A DNA stretch of 41,878 nucleotides. Origin: an uncultured Oscillospiraceae bacterium. GTDB taxonomy: Bacteria; Bacillota; Clostridia; Oscillospirales; Oscillospiraceae. The DNA is taken from assembly GCA_934565425.1 (NCBI GenBank), contig CAKTHW010000005.1:1-41878 (forward strand). Direction: 5' to 3'. Below the pieces are notes generated by a model that made no database searches, was not told the origin of the DNA, and saw only the letters and a list, made by a program, of their open reading frames with translations. Each line of letters begins with the position of its first letter. Position 1 is the stretch's first letter. This document shows positions 32,045-38,724 of the stretch, one piece after another. The position numbers were made by a program, and so were the translations under genes.

Positions 32045-33636
32045 AGCAAGAGATCAAAGCCCGTACCAGTGCTCGCATCCAGAGCACGAAACGCTCCCTC
32101 TTCCAGCGTATCGCCCGCATCCTGACCCACCGGCTGTTCTTCGACGTGCTCTTTATGCTGGTACAGATTGTCGTCCTAGCGGTCATGATCCTGGCCTTTT
32201 CCCAGTATTTCACCTACTTTTACGGCATCTGCATCCTGCTCACCGTCCTGGCGGTCATCGCCATCATCGCAAAACCCAGCCACCCGGATTACAAAATAGC
32301 CTGGATTGTCCCCATCATGGCGCTCCCCGTCTTCGGCGGCTTGCTCTACCTGCTCTTCGGCGGCGTCCGTCTGAGCAAACGCACCCGGAAACGGATGGAG
32401 CGGCTGACGGAGTTACAGCAGGAGAGCATGGGGGACGGCGAGAAGGTGCTGGCGGCGCTGCCAGAGGGGGAGGAGAGCGTGAAGGTCCAGTCCCGCTATA
32501 TCGCCCGCGCCAGTTTGTTCCCGCCCCACCTGGACACCCAGACCTGGTACTATCCCACCGGTGAGGCGCTGTACGCCCGGATGCTCACGGAGCTGGAGCA
32601 GGCGGAGCACTCCATCTTTCTGGAGTACTTCATCATCCACCCGGGCGTGATGTGGGATGGCATTTTGGAGATTTTGGAGCGCAAGGCCGCCCAGGGGGTG
32701 GACGTGCGGGTGCTGTACGACGACATCGGCTGCCTGTTCACCCTGCCCAAGCACTACGCCAAGACCCTCCGGGAGAAGGGCATCGCCTGCAAGGTCTTCA
32801 ACCCCTTCCGGCCGGTCATCTCCCTGCGTCTGAACAACCGGGATCACCGTAAGATCTGCGTCATCGACGGCCACACCGCCTTCACCGGCGGGGTGAACCT
32901 GGCGGATGAGTATATCAACGAGATCGAGCGGTTCGGCCATTGGAAGGACGGAGGCATCTGCCTCCGGGGGGCGGCGGTGTGGAACCTGACCACCATGTTC
33001 CTGTCCACCTGGAACGTGGACGAGCTGGAGGTGGAGGACTTTGAACAGTACCGCCCCAACGTCTACCTGCCCGACCCGGTGCCCAGTGACGGCCTGGTGC
33101 AGCCCTTTATGGACAGCCCGCTGGACGACGAGGAGGTCAGCGCCACCGTGTTCATCAACCTCATCAGCCGCGCCAACCGTTATATCTACCTGACCACCCC
33201 CTACCTCATCATCGACCACTCCATGAACGAGGCCCTCTGCTCTGCCGCCAAGGCGGGGGTGGATGTGCGCATCATCACCCCCCACATCCCGGACAAGCGC
33301 CGGGTCTTCGAGCTGACCCGCGCCCACTACGAACCGCTGGTGAAGGCGGGGGTGAAGGTGTACGAGTACCTGCCTGGGTTCATCCACAGCAAGACGTTGG
33401 TGTGCGACGACGAATTGGGCATGGTGGGCACCATCAACCTGGACTACCGCAGTCTCTATCTCCACTTCGAGTGCGGCGTCTGGCTCAGCGGCGCCCATTC
33501 GGTGGCGGATATCAAGCGGGACTTTTTGGAGACCCAAGCCCAGAGCGACCAAGTGACCTTAGAGGAGGTACAGGGGCAGAGCTGGGCGAAGCGGTTCTAC
33601 CGGAGCTTGCTGCGTGTGTTCGCGCCGCTGCTGTGA
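32041..33636 (+). CDS. cls: Cardiolipin synthase (phospholipase D family)
   Basis: A 531-residue membrane enzyme that joins two phosphatidylglycerols to make cardiolipin. Two N-terminal hydrophobic stretches cover residues about 30-75 and one about 85-105. The two HKD motifs of the phospholipase D fold follow: HRKICVIDGHTAFTGGVNLA (about 275-294) and HSKTLVCDDELGMVGTINLD (about 450-469). It starts with ATGA overlap on dnaE. Coupling of a replicative polymerase and a phospholipid synthase is not a classic operon. The repeat copy C begins 3 bp after the stop. Confidence 0.93.
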   Translation: MKQEIKARTSARIQSTKRSLFQRIARILTHRLFFDVLFMLVQIVVLAVMILAFSQYFTYFYGICILLTVLAVIAIIAKPSHPDYKIAWIVPIMALPVFGGLLYLLFGGVRLSKRTRKRMERLTELQQESMGDGEKVLAALPEGEESVKVQSRYIARASLFPPHLDTQTWYYPTGEALYARMLTELEQAEHSIFLEYFIIHPGVMWDGILEILERKAAQGVDVRVLYDDIGCLFTLPKHYAKTLREKGIACKVFNPFRPVISLRLNNRDHRKICVIDGHTAFTGGVNLADEYINEIERFGHWKDGGICLRGAAVWNLTTMFLSTWNVDELEVEDFEQYRPNVYLPDPVPSDGLVQPFMDSPLDDEEVSATVFINLISRANRYIYLTTPYLIIDHSMNEALCSAAKAGVDVRIITPHIPDKRRVFELTRAHYEPLVKAGVKVYEYLPGFIHSKTLVCDDELGMVGTINLDYRSLYLHFECGVWLSGAHSVADIKRDFLETQAQSDQVTLEEVQGQSWAKRFYRSLLRVFAPLL

Positions 33637-33639
33637 AAT

Positions 33640-33907
33640 TCACCAAAATGCCAAGCATTTTGGTGAGATTGCAGCCGGGTGCATGCCGCAGCGTTAAGCC
33701 AAATGTGCCGGGGGCACATTTGGTAGCGTAGGCTCCGCCTGTTTTCAGGCGGAGAACCTACCGGAGTAATAGCGGAACAAAGCAGTATTTTTTCCGACGT
33801 ACATGGCCCAGGCCACCCTCTCTTGCCCTTCGGGCAATTCACCTTGTGCCGCCGGAAAAAATAGATTGCATTTTATTCCAGCCTCTAAGAGGCCGGAACT
33901 CTGCGAG
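33640..33907. repeat. Modular hairpin repeat, type I copy C (core module inverted)
   Basis: Read left to right (H7 to H1). H7 is TCACCAAAATGC/GCATTTTGGTGA (33640-33666). GCAGCCGGGTGCATG follows. Core module M5 (33686-33764) is in plus orientation, with CCAAATGTGCC/GGCACATTTGG (33699-33723) and CTCCGCCTG/CAGGCGGAG (33733-33754). Then H2 with arms TATTTTTTCCG/CGGAAAAAATA (about 33786-33863) around the insert with TTGCCC/GGGCAA. Last is H1 (TTCCAGCCTC/GAGGCCGGAA, 33876-33898, one mismatch) and CTCTGCGAG. Flanks point the same way as copy D, but the module points the other way. The unmatched AGTAATAGCGGAACAAAGCAG stretch (33765-33785) has replaced arm S. Confidence 0.85.
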
Positions 33908-33914
33908 GCGAATA

Positions 33915-33950
33915 AAAAACGCACCGTTCTACGTAGAACGGTGCGTTTTT
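33915..33950. terminator. Bidirectional terminator between cls repeat and the CmpB-like gene
   Basis: A 28-bp uninterrupted palindrome (ACGCACCGTTCTAC and GTAGAACGGTGCGT, 33919-33946) with an A-run on the left and a T-run on the right, so it can stop transcripts from both convergent genes. Confidence 0.9.
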
Positions 33951-33956
33951 GGTATG

Positions 33957-34811
33957 TCAGGCTTTTTTGTTTTTCCGTTCCGCCTTCAGCTGGGCGAAGC
34001 GATCCTTTCGATCCTGCCGCAGGCCGGCGGCGTGTTCCTTCACGAACTGCAAGGATTCTTTGAAGTTCCGAGAGGACATCAGGTGGTAGCGGTTGCGGAA
34101 GCGGGCGGAGTGGTGAGCGGCCTCCTGGAGCAGGCGATTCTCTTCCAGCTCTTTCTTGGCCAGTGCCATTTGCAGACGAGCAGCTTGGAGCTTTTGCAGA
34201 CCAGCCTCCCGCAGCTGTTCCTTCTGCCGTTCCAGCTCCTCCCGTGCCTGCTCTGCCTTGGCCAGGAAGCCAGAGGTGAGGGCCAGGTGCCGGATGGTGA
34301 CGATGGTATCCGCCAGGGTCAGGGCCAGCAGGCCGCCGGCCAGCCAGGTCTGTGCCACCGTGGACAGGTGCCCGAAGAGCCGCTGGGTGGCCGGGTGGAT
34401 CCAGAAGATGGCGGCGTAGGCGGCGATGCCCCAATAGAGGCTGTTGCCCAGGCAGATGCGGCCTTTCAGGTTGAACCGTCGGTGGGAGTAGTCCCAGTAC
34501 TTCATGTGGGTGGTCACTTCCAGCAGCCAGCCCACGAAATACTCCCAGGCGGACATGGTGACGGTGGCGATGAGGTAGAACAGGAGGAAGTTCTGGGTAA
34601 ATTGCTGGAGCCACAGCACCATGACCATGACGCCGAAGCCGTAGATGGGGCAGATGGGGCCTTTCAGGAAGCCGCGGAAGACGAAGCGCCGTTCCGCGAT
34701 GGAGCAGTAGACGGTCTCCATGCACCAGCCCAGGAAGGAGTACCACAGGAAATAGAGCACCAGCAGGGGCAGTGGGATGCCGGCGCAGGTGATGTTATAG
34801 ATGGCTGTCAT
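33957..34811 (-). CDS. CmpB-type putative ABC transporter permease family membrane protein
   Basis: A 284-residue membrane protein of the family labelled putative ABC transporter permease (PF06541, CmpB-like), common in Clostridia; the transport role is not proven. Four to five hydrophobic segments lie in the first 165 residues (for example PLPLLVLYFLWYSFLGW and FLLFYLIATVTMSAWEYFVG). Family marks are GWCMETVYCSI and the GPICPIYGFG loop, and WDYS. The C-terminal 110 residues are a highly charged coiled-coil (RLQMALAKKELEENRLL) ending in a basic tail. The start lies 3 bp after the DUF4364 gene stop, so the two form an operon. Confidence 0.85.
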   Translation of the reverse strand: MTAIYNITCAGIPLPLLVLYFLWYSFLGWCMETVYCSIAERRFVFRGFLKGPICPIYGFGVMVMVLWLQQFTQNFLLFYLIATVTMSAWEYFVGWLLEVTTHMKYWDYSHRRFNLKGRICLGNSLYWGIAAYAAIFWIHPATQRLFGHLSTVAQTWLAGGLLALTLADTIVTIRHLALTSGFLAKAEQAREELERQKEQLREAGLQKLQAARLQMALAKKELEENRLLQEAAHHSARFRNRYHLMSSRNFKESLQFVKEHAAGLRQDRKDRFAQLKAERKNKKA

Positions 34812-34814
34812 AGG

Positions 34815-35348
34815 TCACCTCTCAGATTCGTCCAGCAGCACGGACAGCACTGCGTGATACAGCGCTTCCGGATGCTTCTGGAACCGCTGGGCGAACTCGG
34901 TCGCCTGCTGCCGGTCGGGGGCTGCCATTTGCAGGGTCAGCAGGTTGCCGGCGTCGTCGTCGATGATCATCTCCACCGTGTACCGCTCCTCATTGGGCAC
35001 CGGGGTGATGACGGCGCGGATCTGATCCCGCCGTTTCAGCTCTTTGTTGAGTAGCTGGGTGCTGCGGTCGCACTTGGTACGCACGGAGATGGGCAGTTCG
35101 TTGGCGCAGATGGCGCAGTTGGCACGCCCCTTCTCCGTGATGGACAGCAGGCCGTCCTCCGACTCCGCCACGTGCCCGTTCTCGGTCAGGGCGCCCAGAG
35201 CGGTGGCGAATTGGAAGTAGTCCAACCCTTCGTCACAGAGGGCCAGGTCGGTCAGCTCCGCCATGGTCACCGGTGAGATCAGGTGGTCTAAGATGTAGAG
35301 GATGAGCAGGCGCACATCCAGGGGATTGCGGATAAAACCACGAGCCAT
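34815..35348 (-). CDS. DUF4364 family protein (winged-helix-like)
   Basis: A 177-residue clostridial protein that fits DUF4364. Segments are FIRNPLDVRLLILYILDHL (residues 5-23), MAELTDLALCDEGLDYFQF and a long middle with ITEKGRANCAICANELPISVR. The first 80 residues look like a winged helix-turn-helix, so a transcription or adaptor role is plausible but untested. Its promoter lies at 35400-35428, back to back with that of the DUF3048 gene. It leads a two-gene operon with the membrane protein. Confidence 0.85.
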   Translation of the reverse strand: MARGFIRNPLDVRLLILYILDHLISPVTMAELTDLALCDEGLDYFQFATALGALTENGHVAESEDGLLSITEKGRANCAICANELPISVRTKCDRSTQLLNKELKRRDQIRAVITPVPNEERYTVEMIIDDDAGNLLTLQMAAPDRQQATEFAQRFQKHPEALYHAVLSVLLDESER

Positions 35349-35399
35349 ATCCCTTACCTCCCAGTTAAAATTTAAGGTTTTATGAAATCGCTTGAAATC

Positions 35400-35428
35400 A
35401 GTATAAACGAAATTGCCGAAATTGACAA
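35400..35428 (-). promoter_or_regulatory. Promoter for the DUF4364-CmpB-like operon
   Basis: Minus strand: TTGTCA (35428-35423), 17-nt spacer, TATACT (35405-35400). It starts about 50 bp upstream of the gene. Confidence 0.75.
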
Positions 35429-35444
35429 GAGGCGGTCGAACGCC

Positions 35445-35473
35445 TTGACAGGCCGTTCAGAATTGGCTATGAT
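35445..35473 (+). promoter_or_regulatory. Promoter for the DUF3048 lipoprotein gene
   Basis: Consensus TTGACA (35445-35450), 17-nt spacer, TATGAT (35468-35473). It is divergent from the promoter at 35400-35428, only 16 bp away, with the imperfect inverted repeat GGCGGTCGAACGCC (35431-35444) between them, a possible shared control site. Confidence 0.85.
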
Positions 35474-35548
35474 AAACAAGCACCATAAGCAATATTTAGG
35501 AAAAGGGGCAATGTTTTCCCCATTGTCCCCCAACATGGAGAAGTTTCA

Positions 35549-36742
35549 ATGAAAAAACTGATTTGTACCTTGCTCACTCTGGCCATGCTCCTGGGTCTGG
35601 CCGGCTGTACCGTGGCACCCACCGGCAGCGGTGACGCCAGCACCGACACCGCCGCCACCCAGCCCGCTGACCAGGACGAACCCAAGACCAAAGCCACCAG
35701 CGGCACCGGCCTGCCCGGCAACCGCAACCCCCTCACCGGTGAGGAGACGGACACGGACATCTCCGGCAACTGCCCCGTGGCGGTCATGCTCAACAACATC
35801 AAGCAGGCCCTGCCCCAGTCCGGCAACTCCAAGGCGGATTTCTTCTTTGAGATCCCCGAAGAGGGCGGCATCACCCGTATCATGGCCCTGTACCAGGACA
35901 TCAGCGGCGTGGGTACCATCGGCACCGTCCGCAGCACCCGCCCCTATTACGTCCGCCTGGCCGTCGGCCATGACGCCATCCTGACCCATTGCGGCGGCAG
36001 CAACACGGCTTACTACATCATCAAGAAGTACATGCGCAACGCCGACTTCAACGACATGGACTGCCTGAGCAAAGGCACCAACTGCGCCTACAGCTACTTC
36101 TACCGCAGCAAGGCGCGCCTCAACGCAGGCTATGCCACCGAGCACACCATGTACACCGACTCCGACAAGATCCAGGACTACCTGAAGAATGGCAAGGACG
36201 ACGTACGCACCCAGCACAAGAAGAACTTCGACGCCGGCCTCCGCTTCGCGGAAGACGGCACCCCCGACGGCGCTTCCGCCACCGACGTGGACGTGGAGAT
36301 GTCCCAGTACAAGAACACCACCTTCAAGTACAACGCTGACAAGAAGACCTACGCGGTGGGCCAGTTCGGCACCGGCTACATCGATGAAGCCAACGGCAAT
36401 AAGCAGGTGGAAGTGACCAATGTGCTGGTCATCCTGACCGATATCTCCGTGGTCAAGGAATCCACCAAGGGACACCTGTCCGTATCCACCACCGGCACCG
36501 GCACCGGCTACTACATCAGCGGTGGGAAATACATCCCCATCACCTGGAAGAAGGACAGCGTCACCGCTCCCCAGCGGTTCTATGACCAGGACGGCAACGA
36601 GCTGAAGCTGAGCGTGGGCAAGACCTTCGAGTGCATGATCGACAAGTCCCGCGACGTGAAGATCGACGGCAAGGTGCTGGAGAAGCCGGCAGATGCCAAC
36701 GCTGACGACAACGAAGTGGATAACATGGCGCTGGCAGACTGA
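35549..36742 (+). CDS. DUF3048 domain lipoprotein (YerB-like)
   Basis: A 397-residue exported lipoprotein. The signal peptide MKKLICTLLTLAMLLGLAGC ends in a lipobox with Cys20. A Thr/Ala/Pro-rich linker follows (about 21-55). The DUF3048 N-domain includes VAVMLNNIKQALPQSG, ISGVGTIGTVRSTRPYYVRL and a later histidine/glycine motif HCGGSNTAYYII. The C-domain includes FKYNADKKTYAVGQFG and YFYISGGKY-like YYISGGKYIPITWKKD. The family is widespread in Firmicutes; B. subtilis YerB is a lipoprotein of unknown function. It has a near-perfect promoter. The repeat copy D begins 9 bp after the stop. Confidence 0.88.
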   Translation: MKKLICTLLTLAMLLGLAGCTVAPTGSGDASTDTAATQPADQDEPKTKATSGTGLPGNRNPLTGEETDTDISGNCPVAVMLNNIKQALPQSGNSKADFFFEIPEEGGITRIMALYQDISGVGTIGTVRSTRPYYVRLAVGHDAILTHCGGSNTAYYIIKKYMRNADFNDMDCLSKGTNCAYSYFYRSKARLNAGYATEHTMYTDSDKIQDYLKNGKDDVRTQHKKNFDAGLRFAEDGTPDGASATDVDVEMSQYKNTTFKYNADKKTYAVGQFGTGYIDEANGNKQVEVTNVLVILTDISVVKESTKGHLSVSTTGTGTGYYISGGKYIPITWKKDSVTAPQRFYDQDGNELKLSVGKTFECMIDKSRDVKIDGKVLEKPADANADDNEVDNMALAD

Positions 36743-36751
36743 GCTCCGCTC

Positions 36752-37025
36752 TCCTGAAAATGCAAGCATTTTCAGGAAATAAGCAGCCGGGTGCATGCAC
36801 TCGCTGCGCCGGTAGGTTCTCCACCTGTAGAACAGGCGGAGCCTACGCTGCCAATGTGCCACCGGCACATTGGCTTAACGCTGCGGCACTTACCCGTCTG
36901 AGAAGAGAAAAAACTGACGTACATGGCCCAGGCCACCCTCTCTTGCCCTTCGGGCAATTCACCTTGCGCCGCCAGTTTTTTCAGATTGGAATTTATTCCG
37001 TCATTAAATGACGGAACTCTGCGAG
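36752..37025. repeat. Modular hairpin repeat, type I copy D (most complete copy)
   Basis: Read left to right: H7 TCCTGAAAATG/CATTTTCAGGA (36752-36777); arm CAGCCGGGT (36784-36792); GTGCATGCAC; core module M6 in minus orientation (36809-36886) with hairpins CTCCACCTG/CAGGCGGAG (36819-36841) and CCAATGTGCC/GGCACATTGG (36851-36873); arm ACCCGTCTG (36892-36900). Next is H2 AAAAAACTG/CAGTTTTTT (36908-36979) with the nested insert of small hairpins, then H1 TTCCGTCAT/ATGACGGAA (36996-37016) and CTCTGCGAG. All modules seen in any type I copy are present. Confidence 0.87.
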
Positions 37026-37068
37026 GCAAAGGTCAACTCAACCCATACAAAACCTTTCCGAAAGGGCG

Positions 37069-37100
37069 AACCCCGGTTCCATTGGAACCGGGGTTCTTGT
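37069..37100 (+). terminator. Terminator after the DUF3048 gene and repeat copy D
   Basis: AACCCCGGTTCC (37069-37080) pairs with GGAACCGGGGTT (37084-37095), loop ATT, then CTTGTTGTG (interrupted T-run). Confidence 0.75.
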
Positions 37101-37116
37101 TGTGTTGCGTGTATCC

Positions 37117-37213
37117 TAGGTAGGGAAAAAGAAGAAATTGGAGTAGAGAAAAGAAAAAGTAAGAAAGTAAAATTAGGGGGAGAAATAGGGGAGTGGGAAA
37201 GTGGATTATTTGT
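37117..37213 (-). promoter_or_regulatory. C-free/G-free tract downstream of the secreted protein gene; candidate Rho site
   Basis: The plus strand has no C from 37117 to 37213 (97 nt), so the transcript of the minus-strand gene 37206 would be free of G and rich in C and U just after its stop. This is the pattern of Rho-utilisation sequences. No intrinsic terminator is seen on that strand. Function is inferred. Confidence 0.5.
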
Positions 37214-37751
37214 CCTTCAGGGAGATGCCGTAGTTGATGACGCCGCTGTAGTTACCGGGCTGTACGTGGTTGTAATCCTTCACAGCGATGCGGCGGGTCT
37301 GGGTGCCGTGGTTGCTGCCGTCCCAGGAGACGATCTCGTCACCGATGTTGTAGCGGCCGCCGGCCATCCGGTCGGAGTAGTAGATCTCATAGGACGCCTC
37401 TTCCAGGTTCTTGCTGTCCCAGACGGCGAACTTGTTCAGGGTGCCGGGATAGCCGGCGCTGTCGATGGTCACGGAGACCTTCTTGCCGGTGGGGATGAAG
37501 GCGGTGTCGTTCTCCAGGTTCAGGGTGTACTTCAGATCCTGTGCCTTGGAAGCCAGCTTCACCGTTGCGGGGATCTCCACGGTGAAGGAGGGGACGACTG
37601 CTTCGGTCTTCTCCAGCACCACCTTCTGCTGGAAGTCAGCGGAGGGGGAGTTGACGTTCACGTCCACGGCCATGGCGGACAGGGAAGTCAGGGCAGTGGC
37701 GGCCACCACCAGACCGGAGACGGCCAGGGTTTTGAATTTGTTCCGTTTCAT
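37206..37751 (-). CDS. Secreted beta-rich protein of unknown function
   Basis: A 181-residue exported protein. The start MKRNKFKTLAVSGLVVAA has an excellent AAAGGAGGT site 7 nt upstream. The signal peptide ends near AMA (residues about 22-28). The mature part is rich in Val, Thr, Asn and Ser and predicted mostly beta: FTVEIPATVKLASKAQDLKY, KKVSVTIDSAGYPG and GNYSGVINYGISLKDK at the end. The closing NYSGVINYGI motif is reminiscent of Ig-like surface or pilin-type domains that end Y(S/T)G-x-(I/V)-x-(F/Y), but I see no sortase motif. It is co-directional with and 91 bp after 37843. Confidence 0.8.
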   Translation of the reverse strand: MKRNKFKTLAVSGLVVAATALTSLSAMAVDVNVNSPSADFQQKVVLEKTEAVVPSFTVEIPATVKLASKAQDLKYTLNLENDTAFIPTGKKVSVTIDSAGYPGTLNKFAVWDSKNLEEASYEIYYSDRMAGGRYNIGDEIVSWDGSNHGTQTRRIAVKDYNHVQPGNYSGVINYGISLKDK

Positions 37752-37842
37752 GGGTTGTACCTCCTTTTGGATTGCAAAAATGGGTTGATTCAATCTGTCA
37801 ATTTCTATCCATGAACCCTCACAGAGAGGGGAGATGGCAAGT

Positions 37843-38340
37843 TCAGGCCACGTGGAGCTGTACCGTCACGCTGCCCCCGTTCATGGGCTCGGTGCCGTCC
37901 AGGGAGCGGGTGCTGATGGCCACGTGGAGGGTGTGGTCGCCCTGAGAGAGTGTGTGGGACAGAGCGACGCCTTCCAGCGCCTTCCCCGGTTCCACCCAGT
38001 CGCTGTGGAGCAGGCTGTCCGTACTGTCATCCACCGTCACGTCAAACTGGAACAGGCAGGGGTTGCCGGTGGGGTTGGTGAGGACGATGGGGATGTCCGT
38101 GTCCGACTGGCTCAGGGTAATGTCATTGTAGCCAGGGAAGCGGATGCTCAGAGGGTCTGCCGACAGGGTGTCGCCGGTGTCAAATTCCACTGCGTTCTTG
38201 TCCAGCACCACGCCGCTGGACGGGTCCTTGGTCTGGCCGGTGCTCATGGAGAACACCACGGCACAGAGGGTGACCGCCGCAATGGCCAGCGCCACCACAG
38301 CCAGGATGATGCTCCGTCGCTTTTCGTTCTGTTTTGTCAT
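37843..38340 (-). CDS. Membrane-anchored beta-rich extracellular protein of unknown function
   Basis: A 165-residue protein: short basic N-terminus (MTKQNEKRRS), one membrane segment (residues about 11-31, IILAVVALAIAAVTLCAVVF), then a Thr/Asp/Ser-rich extracellular domain. That domain shows strand-like repeats such as ITLSQSDTDIPIVLTNPTGN and CLFQFDVTVDD, and ends GGSVTVQLHVA. It looks like a single Ig-like beta sandwich. The start has GGGAGG 8 nt upstream; upstream in-frame codons lack a ribosome site. Probably first gene of a two-gene operon with the secreted protein at 37206. No family assigned. Confidence 0.8.
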   Translation of the reverse strand: MTKQNEKRRSIILAVVALAIAAVTLCAVVFSMSTGQTKDPSSGVVLDKNAVEFDTGDTLSADPLSIRFPGYNDITLSQSDTDIPIVLTNPTGNPCLFQFDVTVDDSTDSLLHSDWVEPGKALEGVALSHTLSQGDHTLHVAISTRSLDGTEPMNGGSVTVQLHVA

Positions 38341-38368
38341 TGAGATCGCCTCCCGTTTCTTCGCCCTT

Positions 38369-38397
38369 ATTGTAGGCCGGGGACAGACGTCTTTCCA
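38369..38397 (-). promoter_or_regulatory. Candidate promoter for the exported-protein pair
   Basis: Minus strand: TGGAAA (38397-38392), 17-nt spacer, TACAAT (38374-38369), about 30 nt before the gene. The spacer contains the palindrome GACGTC. Confidence 0.55.
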
Positions 38398-38484
38398 GCA
38401 TGGTTCGGTAAAGCTCTTGTGAAATCCGCGTAAAACCGACACCGGCAGGCAGGGGAGCGGGGCAGGGTTTTGTGCGCTTTGCCG

Positions 38485-38514
38485 TTGACAAAGGGTGGGA
38501 GGACATGGTATTCT
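38485..38514 (+). promoter_or_regulatory. fhs: Sigma-A promoter for the fhs riboswitch transcript
   Basis: Consensus TTGACA (38485-38490), 18-nt spacer, TATTCT (38509-38514) with a TGG extension. The transcript is expected to start a few bases before the riboswitch. Confidence 0.85.
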
Positions 38515-38521
38515 ATAGGTG

Positions 38522-38630
38522 GATCATATGACTGACGGAAGTGGAAGGAACCACAGGGAGTATGATCTGACAGACCGTTTGGCCTGTCTGGATTGGCTGT
38601 CTGACAGCCAATGAGCCGACCGTCTGGGCC
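38522..38630 (+). ncRNA. ZTP riboswitch (pfl motif) upstream of fhs
   Basis: The aptamer senses ZTP/ZMP, which signal shortage of 10-formyl-tetrahydrofolate. The first half is ATCATA/TATGAT (38523-38528 with 38561-38566) enclosing TGACTGACGGAA and the GTGG/CCAC hairpin (38541-38554), followed by AGGGAG. The conserved second half CCGACCGTCTGGGC (38616-38629) forms the pseudoknot stem. The linker contains GACAG/CTGTC and GGCTGT/ACAGCC hairpins. The gene downstream, fhs, makes 10-formyl-THF and is a known target of this class. Confidence 0.93.
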
Positions 38631-38667
38631 AAGAAAGAGGAATGGTCTGGATGTTCGGTGTTTTTTT
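38616..38667 (+). terminator. Riboswitch-controlled terminator of fhs
   Basis: CCGACCGTCTGGGCCA (38616-38631) can pair with TGGTCTGGATGTTCGG (38643-38658; one mismatch, several wobble pairs), followed by seven T. The 5' arm is the riboswitch's conserved second half, so ligand binding and termination exclude each other: ZTP bound should mean read-through and fhs expression. Confidence 0.88.
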
Positions 38668-38724
38668 ATGCCCGGAAGATTCAGATACGAACAACTTTAG
38701 CTGGATAGAAAGGATGAAATGCCC

